A stretch of DNA of 64,000 nt from Peronospora farinosa (lineage: Eukaryota; Oomycota; Peronosporomycetes; Peronosporales; Peronosporaceae), in assembly GCA_947646735.1 (NCBI GenBank), contig CANTFK010000072.1, forward strand, positions 310,001 to 374,000, read 5' to 3'. The position numbers and the translations under genes were made by a program. A model generated the notes under the pieces. It did no database searches, was not told the origin of the DNA, and saw nothing but the letters and a program-made list of their open reading frames with translations. Below, one piece after another: positions 10,972 to 22,350 of the stretch. Each line of letters begins with the position of its first letter. Positions within the stretch are counted from its first letter, which is position 1.

Positions 10972-11141
10972 ACAGAATGATGGTCTTTTTCGCCTGCTCG
11001 TTTCCCTTTGGCAGGTTGTCTTATGATTTGTATAGGCACGAGTTGGTGGTTGCTTTTTTGCATGGCAAAAGGGGGTACGTCCGAATATAGTGTGACACAC
11101 ACTAACTTCAACATCAAACGTTTTTATTTTACTAGTATACT

Positions 11142-12776
11142 TTAAGTAGGTCCACGAAAATCAAGGAGTACAATGTGCATCTTTTTTAAATCACGCCGGA
11201 TAATGACATTGCCAGGGACTTGTTGAGAAAACTTGGCATCATCAAAATTACTTGGAACTTTCAAGATGATGCATTTGGTGCTTGATTGCAATCGTGTGCA
11301 GATCTCATGTAATGGTACATCACCAAGAAAGAGGTCCACTTTATTCAGATCCTTGTACTCTGGTCCACCCCATGGTGGATCCAGGAACACCACGTCCTGC
11401 TGTAACTCCAGCATCACGTCGAGATAGTTGGCGTGAATGCACTTTACATTCGTCTTTTTAAGAACCTGTAGATTGTGTCGCAGCATCTGCACGCGCGTCG
11501 CATTGTTTTCGATAGCGTTAACGTGCATGAAAAAGTCACAGAATGACAGCACATTGCCTCCAATGCACGCAGTGCCATCTGTCACCACAAGTGGATATTT
11601 CCTGCGCTCCTGGATGGCAGTACGACCATCCTCGTGATCTTCGTTTCCACTCTCCGACGTTGTGTCCTCTTTCAGACGAGCAAAGAGATCCAGCACAGCT
11701 TGAGAAATCTTCGTGGCCATTTCGAAATCAGTGACACTAAATTCTGCAACCTCATCTACTTGCAATTGATTCCGGAGTTCGTAATCCAAATTCCGGAAGA
11801 AAAAGTCGCGTTTATCGCCACATTTCCTCGTGCGAGGAGAACCATGAGAGTCGGATCCAGAGCGAGGTGAACGAGGTGAGTCTAACTGGAAGGAAGACCG
11901 TCGGTTTTTTCGATATCCTGCATGATGTCCACGAGGACTCGAGTCGGCGCTTTCGTTGTGATAATACGTTTTTGTGCCGCCATGATGTACTATCACGGAC
12001 GATGTACTCTTTGTTTTCCTCATGCCGTGATCAGACGAGCGAGCCACAATTGTGGGGTTATGACGCCGTACATTGCCGTTCGAGTGTCTTCCATTACGCA
12101 CTGTAACTGCGCTATTCACATAAAGGTTGTCCGCCAGTCGCTGCAAGCTGCTACGTCGTGCAAACATCACTTCTCCTAATAGCGACGGATGTGGCACTCC
12201 ATTGACGTGAGTCTCCATCTCATTTTCCACCCGCTTTACAGGTGTTTTCGGCCGTCTTTTCATTTGCTGCCTCTTCTTCCTCCTCGCCACAGCGGCAGCC
12301 TCTATTTCATCTTGACTTAAAGAACGTCCAGCACTCATTACAACTGACATGGACGGACTATCCAAGGACCGATTACGATCCAGCGCTGATGAATCCGAGC
12401 CATGCAACATCTGATCAGGACGTGTCCGTCGGCCATGAGAAATTACAGTCCGCCACTCGCCTTCCTTTAACACTACGTGGTCGTTAGGCTTTGGCCCCTT
12501 AACCATCTCGTCCTCTTGTTTTCTCTTATCCTCATGCATCTGTTGTATCTTTCGAGCCCGTTGCATTTGCCGCTCTCGGCGAAGACACTTGGTCTTCACC
12601 TCGGCCTGGTGTTTGGATGCAAAACCGCTTGCCGGACGCCACGAGTGCTCCTTGTCCAGACTATTACTACGATGACGACCGTTTATTACCAAAAGTGATG
12701 AAGACGTTACAGTCAATTGTGCTGTTCTTATTGTTAACTGCGACGACGCGCGTCCGTCGAGGTCCGCCACCTCCAT
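11142..12776 (-). CDS. TGS1: RNA cap guanine-N2 methyltransferase (TGS1-like)
   Basis: This encodes 544 residues from the ATG at 12776. The N-terminal 320 residues are basic and low in complexity, with runs such as RRKKRQQMKRR that could direct it to the nucleus or bind RNA. The C-terminal 210 residues form the catalytic domain: the S-adenosylmethionine loop DGTACIGGN near residue 398 and the motif FLDPPWGGPEY near 462. Known for the family: TGS1 converts the m7G cap of snRNAs, snoRNAs and some mRNAs into the trimethylguanosine cap. Human TGS1 has SPPWGG where this protein has DPPWGG. The Asp form and the DGTA loop recall, from memory, the short enzymes of large DNA viruses; this is only an impression. 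It lies on the same strand as NUP98, with independent promoters presumed. Confidence 0.8.
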   Translation of the reverse strand: MEVADLDGRASSQLTIRTAQLTVTSSSLLVINGRHRSNSLDKEHSWRPASGFASKHQAEVKTKCLRRERQMQRARKIQQMHEDKRKQEDEMVKGPKPNDHVVLKEGEWRTVISHGRRTRPDQMLHGSDSSALDRNRSLDSPSMSVVMSAGRSLSQDEIEAAAVARRKKRQQMKRRPKTPVKRVENEMETHVNGVPHPSLLGEVMFARRSSLQRLADNLYVNSAVTVRNGRHSNGNVRRHNPTIVARSSDHGMRKTKSTSSVIVHHGGTKTYYHNESADSSPRGHHAGYRKNRRSSFQLDSPRSPRSGSDSHGSPRTRKCGDKRDFFFRNLDYELRNQLQVDEVAEFSVTDFEMATKISQAVLDLFARLKEDTTSESGNEDHEDGRTAIQERRKYPLVVTDGTACIGGNVLSFCDFFMHVNAIENNATRVQMLRHNLQVLKKTNVKCIHANYLDVMLELQQDVVFLDPPWGGPEYKDLNKVDLFLGDVPLHEICTRLQSSTKCIILKVPSNFDDAKFSQQVPGNVIIRRDLKKMHIVLLDFRGPT

Positions 12777-15700
12777 CTCCAGCTGTGATTTGATACGACG
12801 GAACTACTCGATAAAACCGAGAAGTTACAGGAAGTAACGCATATTTTTTGCTAATTTCTTACTTATCATTTCTTAATTATGACCAATCGTTGGCATTGCT
12901 TGCCACATTCAAGGGAACAATACGTAACATTCGATAAACAATAACGTCTTTTCGATGATATTGATGTGGTAATACATACATTACGACGTTTCAAGCTGAG
13001 GGTTTCGTATATTCGTATTCGTACTGTAAAAAGGTTTACAATAACAGCAATTTAACGATTATATACGCTCTTTTTGTGCTCAGAATACGATAGCGCAAAG
13101 CGTAAAAAACAGTCGCAATAATAGACGTTATCGATTTCGTATACACGGCAGACCAAGTTGTGCCATTACGCAACACCTTGTACACGAATTGACACCAACA
13201 CGTTTGATTGTATGCACAAAACACAAAAGTCAAATAGATATTATCATTGATCCGAAGATTGACAACAGCTTTATCACAATAATAACAGAGACTTAAATTA
13301 TGAAATCCAAATTCTAACATTCACTTTCTTTTTTAACAGATGTATTCCCTTGTCACACGATACATTCGCTTCACACGTCGCTCTGGCTACTACAAAGTAA
13401 TGCCTACAAAGTATGTGATGTCACAGGTAGTTCGTATTTCTAACACACGAGTCACATAAAATTCATTTTCTTGTCTTCCTACTATTAATCTATGGTATTG
13501 TAACAGTCGGTTACAACAATGAGCATGGCAATGAACTTGTATGACGATCAGGATTGCCAAGACGCGTTACCTATTGAAGGGATTCACACGTACGTACGTA
13601 GGCTGGCACGATCAGATCATGATGGATTGTACGCAAGCTACAACTGAACTGCCACAGCGTAGGGTAGACTACACATTGTGGTACAATATGACGTACAACA
13701 TTGGCTGTATGATAAGTGCCATAGTGAGCAGCTCGATCGCTGATTAATTCGACCACCGGCTCACGATTTTCTAGGCGGGATTCGCTCTATTGTTTGGCCA
13801 CGTCATGGCTCACCTTTTGTTTGCATCACGCGCATGTCTCGTTGCTCATCGCACGGTTTATATACAGGGCATGGGTGTCGGCAATTCGTGCTTTTCACTG
13901 CCGCTTGGAGCAGAGATGATTCCAAAAGAGCTGCGGGGCTTTTTCTTTGGGTTCATGCAGATGAACGTCGTCACAGACGCGAAAAATTGGACGAGAGTTA
14001 CGAGCTATCGACGTACAGATTGCGCGAGAAGAGCAGATCGGAGGATACAAGAAACTGATGGAACCGTCGGTACTCAAGCGCGTAATTATTGCCATGCTAC
14101 TGCAAGTGCTTCAGCAGGCAACAGGAATCAATTCAGTGTTCACCTATGGCGGTCTCATTATGAAGGATGTCGTGGGTGATGGTATTTTGTCCGTGCTCAT
14201 CATTTCGATCGTAAACTTTGTCAGTACTATTCTGGGCCATGCGGTGGATGGGCACGTATGGCCGTCGTCAGTTGCCGCTGATTGGTGCTATGGGCATGGT
14301 TGTCGGTCATTTAGTATCCGCCATTCTGCTCAACCACGGCTGCGTGGGCAACACTGAAAGCGCAGGGTGTTTAGAGACTTTGGGGTACGTAATTATCGTT
14401 TCCACGTGTCGATCTTCGTATTCAACTTTGCCATTTTGTGGGAACCTGTGTGCTGGATGCCATTGCCATTGTAAGCTTACAACGTAAGTACTGTTATCTA
14501 TTGATACCTTTGGACGTCGGCATTAGCTAGGATCTGTTGACGACTGAAGGACTTGTCAAAGTTCAATGAATCGATTCAGCTAACTCAGAATGAAGGCAAG
14601 TGTCATGGCTCGTAGTGGTGGCAAATAATCTTGCCCATCTACTGCGCAGAGAGTCGCAGCCAGCAGCGATGGAGGCCGATCGTAGCAATTGATACTGCTT
14701 CTCCTAGATCCGACTGTGGTATTCTCATCCTTTACACCAAAGCAATCCAAATGGAAGCCATGGGCTGAGAAGTGCTTCGACGCAGTAAAGATCGTGATCG
14801 CGGTCGATAATCCACCCACAACATTAACGTCAACGCTAACAAACACTAACTCACTTTTTCCAGACAACAATGTAGTGTGAAACCGGTACGTGCAGTCGAA
14901 CGCAACCCTCTCTTGCTAGAAGTCGTGAAGCAAGGTGCTGGTTGCGCCAGACGATTGAAAAAATCATTTCAATGTCAGGCGGCTGGCACTCAGCCAGCAG
15001 GCAGCCGTGAGCTACGACAATTCTGCTATCATTGCAACCTTGGATCTCAACTGATTCCAGCTTATACACCATTGGTGTCAAGTTGTTCTGATGCCGCGCA
15101 AACACTACACTGGCTATGAATGCGGACGTGCGACATTGTTATGGACTGACAGTTTAGGGGTAGACAGCCGACAATTGTATCACAGTCGGCTCAAAACAGC
15201 AAATTTTGTAACACATTAGGGTTTTATTATTCAATAAACAATGAACCATAAAACCTCAGTGTATGTGTCAGTAGCACAACACATCACCACTTATTTGACA
15301 TTATAATGGTTTTCACTTTGAGCTTTCACTTATGTCATTCATGTGAGCACAAAAATTCAGATACATACGTAATTTAAAACCCTTATTTTCTATTCTGGCA
15401 ACAAATGTTACGAAAGTCGTTCCTGTTTTCAGTACATTTGGTACCACCGGTACATGACCGAAGAAATGGCTCTAAAACGGTACCTATAGTTGAAACTTTG
15501 ACCAAATGTCGCAATTCTGATTGAGACCATCGAAAAACTCAGATGTGAAATCATAAATGAAATTTGTTTTGCGTGAATCTGCGAGCCTTTTCACCGACTA
15601 CAATTATTTTTTGTACGTTACATCACACGCCTCATGTCGGATTTTTTCGCGAATAGACTGTACTCTTACTAAAAGTATTGATTGTTTTGTGTACTAGCTA

Positions 15701-16252
15701 GTAGCGTAGGTACAACTCTGTCCCGCCTTGACGAGGAGACGTCTGACTACTTGGTCTTACTATGGTCTACTTGTCTGGTGTGTTGCACACTCCCATCCGG
15801 TTTTCTGCCCATCTACTCGACCCAGTGTAGGGTACATCAGTCATCATAAGTCCATTTCAAAGTGTTTTCCATGCAATACTCTGTACAATCGCAATCGTAT
15901 CCTACTCTCCATCTTCAATACATTCCACTATATGCGACGTTGTCCACGGTCCAAAAAGAAGTCAGTCGCGACCTTCCTTTTTGATTTATGTTTTATCCAA
16001 AAAATGCAATGGGTAGAATTCTAAAAATCAACATTTTCCCATTGTGTCCCGCAGTTTAAAGGGCACACGACACGACACAACAAGTGGCATACTTTAATCA
16101 AGAGAAAGCGAGCGAGCGAGCGCGCAAGCAAGCAAGCAAGCGAGCCCTATTCATCTTGGTCTACTCCATCCGATTGTATACTTTTCTTTCTACTGGTAAA
16201 AAATGACGCAGCGTGGGGGGAAAATGGTGAAAAAAGCAGTTTCTTTCGGAAA
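12777..16252. other. Intergenic, AT-rich, with one pseudogene and a GAGC/AAGC tract
   Basis: This is mostly AT-rich, non-coding-looking DNA. A dead sugar transporter occupies 13790-14490. A tetranucleotide tract of GAGC/AAGC units lies at 16106-16145, about 110 bp upstream of the PH-B56 gene. I see no other gene or RNA. Confidence 0.5.
13790..14490 (+). pseudogene. MFS sugar transporter, degenerate
   Basis: Pieces of a major-facilitator sugar porter occur in all three plus frames. QGMGVGNSCFSLPLGAEMIP at 13863-13925 (frame of 13790) continues into KELRGFFFGFMQMNVV. Next comes LKRVIIAMLLQVLQQATGIN (frame of 14058), the family segment ahead of transmembrane helix 7. Then GRRQLPLIGAMGMVVGHLVS (frame of 14218) is the intracellular GRR signature. 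The frames change near 13970, 14060 and 14250. N-terminal and C-terminal helices are missing or unrecognisable, and stops occur between 13660 and 13790. It is clearly a relic of a transporter that once took up hexoses; no functional product is expected. Confidence 0.75.
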
Positions 16253-18658
16253 ATGTATACGTCCATTGGCACTTCTTCACGTCAATTGGTAGCAAATCGA
16301 CATGAAAAAACCCACCGAAGTGATAGTAATAGTAGTAATACAAGCAGTGGCTACAATCAAAGCAGTCCCAGTGATGGGGCAACAACGAATAGTGGGCATA
16401 GTGGCACGGGGCTGCAGAATTATGTGAAACATCATAGTTTTACCGGTCATTTACCCTTTAATCGAGACGACAATGGTTTCCAACGAGGAACTACTACTAC
16501 TACTACCATGACAACAACTGAACAGTCACAGAGTATTTTATCGAAACGTCCGAGTCTTATTGTCCCCTTTTCCAATCAACACCAAGTGACAACGAATGGA
16601 GGAAGTACAGTGACTCCTTCTTCCATTGATGGAGTCCAGACGTATTTGGATGATTTCCAAGCACCGATTTCAAAATCAGGGGTTTTGATTAAACAAGCTA
16701 ATCATTTCAAGACATGGAAAAAACGACTTATGGTGTTAAAAGGACATTCGTTATTCTATTATGTGTCAGGCACGGTAAGGAGAATGGGAGACATGCTGGA
16801 AGAAAAAAAAGAGATTCGTGTTGGAGAGATTTTGAGTTGACTTTTTTTTTGCTTTTTTGAATGTGGTGGTGTGTTTGTTGTTGGTATAGTCGGGAGAAGA
16901 TTCGTATCCACGAGGTGTTATTCCGTTACAAGGAGTGAGGATTACACCCATTGATTCGGCACGATTTAAGCGACAAAATTGTTTTGAAATTTGTCATCCG
17001 GTGCGTACGACGTGGATGATTTTCATGCTTATCATGTAATCTCAATTGCTGACACGCCATGTCTGCATTTGCAAAAAAAATAGGGATTCCGTCCGATTTA
17101 CCTCATGGCAAAGAATGAAGCAGATCTTAGTGTTTGGATGAGCAGTTTGACGTCCGCTGCAATGCCAACGACGGCTGATCGCAAAATGCTGCTAGTGACT
17201 GAGCCATTGGAATCGCTGTTTAATACACCAGCACTGGAAGACGCGGTTCCGTACAAACGGACGTTTTACTTTCGTCAGAAGGTGGCATTTTGTATGCCTC
17301 GAAAAGAAGATTCAGAGTATACGGCGGCAGAGCTTTTTGATCTGAATGAGAAGCGATTGACGACGCTATGCGACTTGAACAGTTACTGCGACTCTTTTCC
17401 AATGATCTTGGATGACCCACAGCTTTTCGTAGAACTACTGCATGTTGTGGGTTGCTACATTTTCCGACCATTTGCTCGACTGTTGTCGACGTCGCCTGGT
17501 AATATCTTTGTGGAAGAGCCGAATCCAGACGAGGTGAGTATGCTGGAGAACCCGATGGACAAGTACTCGGAATACACGACGGAAGAGCAGCTATGGGGAC
17601 TGCTTTCAGCATGCTACGACTTGCTGTTAAAAGCGATTGAGCACATTGACAAATTGGAGAAACATGTCCGCAAGGAATTTTTTCCCTTGCGATTTATTGC
17701 GCAGCTGGTCAATTTGTTCAAGACGCCGTCGTTTAAGGAGCGGCAAGTGTTGAAAGGGGTACTTCATCGACTGTACTATAAACTCACTCAGCGGCGATCG
17801 GCTATTCGCAAGGAAATTGCTAACGCGTTCTACGAGTATATTTATGAGACGTCGAACCACTACGGCGTGGCGGAACTGCTGGAGATTCTTGGTAGTATTG
17901 TCAATGGCTTTGCGTGCCCGATTAAACAAGAGCACGTTGTGCTATTAGAGAAGGCGCTAATCCCACTGCACTCTACGCCTGCCTTCGTCTCGTACCACCA
18001 ACAGCTCGCGTACTGCATGATTCAGTACGTATCGAAAGACCACACGCTTTTCACTGCGATCGTTCGCGGCTTGATCAAATACTGGCCAGTGGGAAACTCG
18101 TTCAAAGAGGTAATCTTCATTGTAGAGTTTGAGGAGATGTTGGAGCATGTGCTGGCAGAGACTGATTTCGACGCGATCTCTCCCAAACTGGCACGAAAAC
18201 TGGGGCAGTGCATGATTAGTGACCAGTTTCAGGTAGCTGAACGTGCAATTTCGTGCTGGAGCTCCCCGGCGTGCTTGCGTATCATGAACGAGTACGAAAA
18301 GTTGGGGCAAGGCATGTTTGATGTAATCAAGCCGCTTCTGAAGCAGGCAGCAACAAGACACTGGAATACGTTGATTCAACAGAAGGCGCAGGAGACCTAC
18401 ACCATGTACTACAACATGGGTTACGACACCGACGATGTTGCAGTACCGTCGTCAGCCCTTGTCTCGGATGGGAAAATATTGGATAGCGGCTCGAAAACAG
18501 AGGAGTCGGACCCGGACGAGGACGTTAATGATTCTACCGAGGCGAATTTGTCGATAGCAGTCCGGTTGTCAACTTCTAATCCAGTAGAATCATTAGATGT
18601 GGTGCTATCGGACGAGGAAGAAGAGGAAGACGAGAATGAAAAGCCGGACGCGTCCTAG
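16253..18658 (+). CDS. PH domain fused to PP2A B56-type regulatory subunit
   Basis: There are three exons: 16253-16774, 16890-17000 and 17084-18658. The introns (115 and 83 bp) start GTAAGG and GTGCGT and end in TAG, both in phase 0, giving 735 residues. Residues 1-140 are Ser/Thr/Asn-rich and disordered. A PH domain follows at about 141-233 (SGVLIKQANHFKTWKKRLMV to the closing SVWMSSL helix); it only becomes complete when both introns are removed. Residues about 250-680 match the B56 (B') family: LLEILGSIVNGFACPIKQEH, LAYCMIQYVSKD and KYWPVGNSFKEV. The tail is acidic. Known: B56 subunits steer the PP2A catalytic dimer to substrates. Inferred: the PH domain anchors this holoenzyme at phosphoinositide membranes. 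Usual B56 proteins are about 450-600 residues and lack a PH domain. Confidence 0.88.
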
Positions 18659-19159
18659 AGAATGCAGAGGGGAAAATGAATGGACGATGTAATGCGATAG
18701 AGACAGTCAGGTCAGCTAAGCATCACAGGCAGGGCACGCCACATCACGCCACCTACTTCGCTCGATGCGGTCTTGACCGACTTTGCAGCAGCTACGGTAG
18801 ACACAGAAGACAATCAACGGAAAATCAAAACAAGTATATGGATGGAAGATTAGGTGGTTAGCAGCAGGCACAATGGAGCTAGTTGTCAATAGCGGCGGAT
18901 GAAGACGCGACAAAGACACGAGAGAGAGAGAGGATGGATGGATGGATGAATGGATGAATGGATGGGATGAGTTTGAAGTTTTGGCTATTATGTGAAGTTC
19001 ATCATTGACAGTGAAGAAGGACTGGCAGGAAAAAAAGGTGAGGGCAGATATCTTTGAGGACGGCACATTTACCTCCTTGAGGTGTCGGCCTGTCAATAGA
19101 AAGCTACCGATTCATTCATCATTCTTCCTAAGAGATAGTAGTCACATTGTCCATACTGA
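18659..19159. other. Intergenic with GA and GGAT/GAAT microsatellites
   Basis: This 500-bp spacer between two plus-strand genes has a GA tract at about 18919-18932, followed by tandem ATGGATGG/ATGAATGG units to about 18969. Nothing else was recognised; it should contain the kinase-PP2C promoter. Confidence 0.5.
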
Positions 19160-22100
19160 ATGATACGACTCATGTTGGGGGTGTTCCTATTGCTGCAGTC
19201 AATGGTTGTCATGGCCCTGGAAACGCCTGTAGCTGATGCCACGTCTCGTAAATTGTTGACCGATCGCACGTATTTCAGTCAAGTAGCGCAACTTTCTCGT
19301 CAAGTGAATGATGAGATCTTGGCTTGTGCAGCAGTGAGTGATCCATTACATCCTGGATTGATAGTGGAAGGCTATGAATTAGTCGAGCGTTCAGGATTGC
19401 TGGGGGTTTGCAAACAGGAACACATGCAGCAAACGTTATGGCCCATGCAAACAAGAGACAAGATGGAGATTGTTCCGTGGAGTACGACAGCAATAGATGG
19501 ACATTCAATGTGTCCATTGCCTGAAGCAGCTTCATTTTTTCCTGTGTCGCCACTACCCCCACCTCAATCAACCAAGTCTGCGATCGATCTTGAAGGCCAA
19601 GATACTACTAGTCTCGAAGGACCTGTCCTCGAGTATCAATACTTGATGGAGGAAGCCGAACGGATCTACTTGAACGCTCGTTATCGTCTTAAGAAGAAAT
19701 TTGATGCTGGGTCTCATGGTGAAGTGTGGAAAGCTACACGACGCCATGCAAATGGAGTAGAGGAACATTTTGTACTCAAGAGACTGTTCCTTGAGTTAGG
19801 AGAGAGTATGGTGCAAATGGGGCTCCGGGAAGCCCATTTTGGAGCGCTGTTGACTAGTGAGCGCCATGTTACTCGGTTCGTAGAGTATTTCTTCCGGTCA
19901 GCAAAAGTCATGGAGCTTGAGGAAGAACAACCACATCCTCAAATGACACCGGAGCTCTGGTTGGTCTTTTACGACGAAGGCAAGTCACTGCGGCTGTATT
20001 TGTACGAGAAGATGGAGGTTGGAAATGGACATGATGGTAGTGCTGGGGTCGTCTTGCAACCGTCACGGTTCTGGGAGAAGCTTCGCACTGACGCCCGAGG
20101 CGAAAATGTGCTGAGAGAAATCATGCGTCAACTGCTCGAAGGTGTAGCAGCCTTGCATGCGCGTGGCATCACGCATCGTGACATCAAACCGTCAAATATC
20201 TTGGTGTCAATTCCACCCGTTTCGTCAACTTCTGCAGCACCACCGATGCCGCTCGTGAAACTAGCAGACTTTGGCTCGGCTGTTGATGACTACACGCTAC
20301 AGAATTTGTACGCTACAGATGGTGGAAATGAAGCCTCCACGGCGTCTGCGGGGCCATCTCAAGCTGAAGAAACACGTGAGTATCAGCCTCCTGAGGTGCT
20401 GTTTAGCGACAACGGGCAGCCGTACGATTACACAGCTCCCGAGGCATACGACCTCTGGTCTATTGGTGTTGTCTTCTTAGAGATGGTGTTAGGCTCTCCG
20501 CAAGTGTTTCTGATTTCACCTCGTGAAAGGGCCAAGCTGGATGTGACGCTCGATGCTCAACGTCGTAAGTACCGACACAGACATGGCAGCGAGGAGGATC
20601 CTGAATCTGGATGGCGTACGAAAGCCTACTTGCTTCATGTCCTCACCCAGGAATTCTGTATCTTCCAGCCAGCACCACGGCAGCTACGCTCGTTGTGGGA
20701 CAAATACGCGCTTGTGAGTGAGAGCTGCCATTTCGGACGGTTCAACCAGACTGTCGTGAAGCGTGATCCACTGAAGCGCGGACTGGAGGACCCATGGGGA
20801 CTAGACTTGATGTGGAGACTACTACAATGGAATCCGTCCGACCGACTTTCAGCTAAAGAGGCTCTGCAACACGCGTATTTTCAAGGAGCTTACGTCTGCA
20901 AGGAGTCTGCTCGCCGATTCGCAACGCACGGGGAGCTAGTGCTACACGAACGTTATCTCGAAGCACAACGCGCACGAGAAAGTGTTTTCGCGTCCATGGT
21001 TCGTGCAAAGTATGAGCTTCCAGACCAGTTCACTTGTCCACATTGTGGCCGCACGTTTTCCACCGCTCAGAGCTGCAAACAGCACGCCCATGCACGTCGA
21101 CACAATACCGACTCGAGCTTCTGTGCTTTCGAGGCCCCCCATATTTCCACCGCAATTCGGACCGAGTCGCAGCCTATGTATGTTCATCCGCTACTAGAGC
21201 AATCAGCAGTGGGCATTGCACTGTTTCAAGGTCGGAAGAAGTACATGGAGGATTTTGTCTTGGCACTCTCGGAGCAACAACTGCAACAAAGGTGGGGTAC
21301 CCAAGATAGCACGAACACATTGGGGTTCGATCTCTATGCAGTGGTGGATGGTCATCTAGGTTCCACAGCAGCCCAATTTGTTGTGGATAATCTGCCTCGT
21401 GTATTGTGTCATCACTTCGCTGCCATCTCGACGACAAATGAGGATCTAACTCAAGCGGACTCGAACGTACCTGACCAAGCAGCAAGCCTGTCTGCTGAAC
21501 ATGAGCTTGCTGAAAAGTTTGCGCTGCGTCAGACATTTCTTGAACTGCATGAAAGCTTTCTCGAGTCTCTTGATAAGAACCCAAGCGATGACGATCTGGA
21601 AAGGCTGATGAGCTCTGGTAAATTCGCCAACGGGTCTGCAATAGTTGGCGAATATTTCTCTGGGTGCACACTCACAGTTGTGCTGCATTCCCGTCGGCAG
21701 CACCGGGTCGTTAGTGCAAATGTAGGCGACTCACGTGCACTAGCGTGGCTGCCAGATACCTCTGCGAAACAAAATGAACAGCTTGATGATAGTGCTAGGA
21801 TCGTTCCGCTGAGTAAGGATCACTGGCCAAATGATCCTGGCGAGCGCTCCCGAATTGAGTCTAGCGGGGGCTTTGTGAAATTTTCCGGTCTCTGGCGAGT
21901 GGTTGGGCAGCTTGCAGTCTCTCGTAGTCTGGGTGATCGCCATATGCGCAAGTTCGTGACAGCTGAACCATCCGTCTTCCATACACAACTTGGTGAGCGA
22001 TCGTATGGCGGGTTTCTTGTGATTGCCAGCGATGGACTGTGGGAAACCATGACCAATGGCGACGTCGTGCGCTTCCTCGTGGAACACACCGAGACGCACG

Positions 22101-22228
22101 AGATTGAAGGAGAACCATGCAAAAACAATTGTGCGTCAATGAATGATCTTGCAACCGAGCTGCTCACGGAGGGCTACGTCCGTGGAAGTCTTGATAACAT
22201 GGCTGTTGTACTCGTGGCATTGCCGTAG
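19160..22228 (+). CDS. Protein kinase / C2H2 zinc finger / PP2C phosphatase fusion with signal peptide
   Basis: This encodes 1022 residues in a single exon. The N-terminus (MIRLMLGVFLLLQSMVVMAL) looks like a signal peptide or anchor. A Ser/Thr kinase domain spans about 174-572: glycine loop DAGSHGEVWKA, VLKR lysine, HRDIKPSN near 337, ADFGSA near 368, and a YDLWSIGVVFLEM helix. A lone C2H2 finger (CPHCGRTF, two His about 20 residues on) sits at about 625-650. A PP2C domain covers about 682-1022, with metal-binding acids in YMEDF (695), VDGHLG (729), SDGLWE (957) and DNMAVVLV (1012). All catalytic residues of both enzymes appear present. Plants have kinase-PP2C fusions, but a zinc finger between the two and a signal peptide are unusual. 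Role inferred: a self-contained phosphorylation switch, membrane-bound or in the secretory path. If the hydrophobic start is not a signal, it would be cytosolic. Confidence 0.9.
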   Translation: MIRLMLGVFLLLQSMVVMALETPVADATSRKLLTDRTYFSQVAQLSRQVNDEILACAAVSDPLHPGLIVEGYELVERSGLLGVCKQEHMQQTLWPMQTRDKMEIVPWSTTAIDGHSMCPLPEAASFFPVSPLPPPQSTKSAIDLEGQDTTSLEGPVLEYQYLMEEAERIYLNARYRLKKKFDAGSHGEVWKATRRHANGVEEHFVLKRLFLELGESMVQMGLREAHFGALLTSERHVTRFVEYFFRSAKVMELEEEQPHPQMTPELWLVFYDEGKSLRLYLYEKMEVGNGHDGSAGVVLQPSRFWEKLRTDARGENVLREIMRQLLEGVAALHARGITHRDIKPSNILVSIPPVSSTSAAPPMPLVKLADFGSAVDDYTLQNLYATDGGNEASTASAGPSQAEETREYQPPEVLFSDNGQPYDYTAPEAYDLWSIGVVFLEMVLGSPQVFLISPRERAKLDVTLDAQRRKYRHRHGSEEDPESGWRTKAYLLHVLTQEFCIFQPAPRQLRSLWDKYALVSESCHFGRFNQTVVKRDPLKRGLEDPWGLDLMWRLLQWNPSDRLSAKEALQHAYFQGAYVCKESARRFATHGELVLHERYLEAQRARESVFASMVRAKYELPDQFTCPHCGRTFSTAQSCKQHAHARRHNTDSSFCAFEAPHISTAIRTESQPMYVHPLLEQSAVGIALFQGRKKYMEDFVLALSEQQLQQRWGTQDSTNTLGFDLYAVVDGHLGSTAAQFVVDNLPRVLCHHFAAISTTNEDLTQADSNVPDQAASLSAEHELAEKFALRQTFLELHESFLESLDKNPSDDDLERLMSSGKFANGSAIVGEYFSGCTLTVVLHSRRQHRVVSANVGDSRALAWLPDTSAKQNEQLDDSARIVPLSKDHWPNDPGERSRIESSGGFVKFSGLWRVVGQLAVSRSLGDRHMRKFVTAEPSVFHTQLGERSYGGFLVIASDGLWETMTNGDVVRFLVEHTETHEIEGEPCKNNCASMNDLATELLTEGYVRGSLDNMAVVLVALP

Positions 22229-22350
22229 TAGACATTCGTAGACAGCTAAGCGGATACATGTATTTATTTGACATGGTATCCCGGCATTGGATGCCTAGCA
22301 TAAGAGAAACTAAAAGCTTGTGGCATCAAGTACTACATGCTTGACTTACA

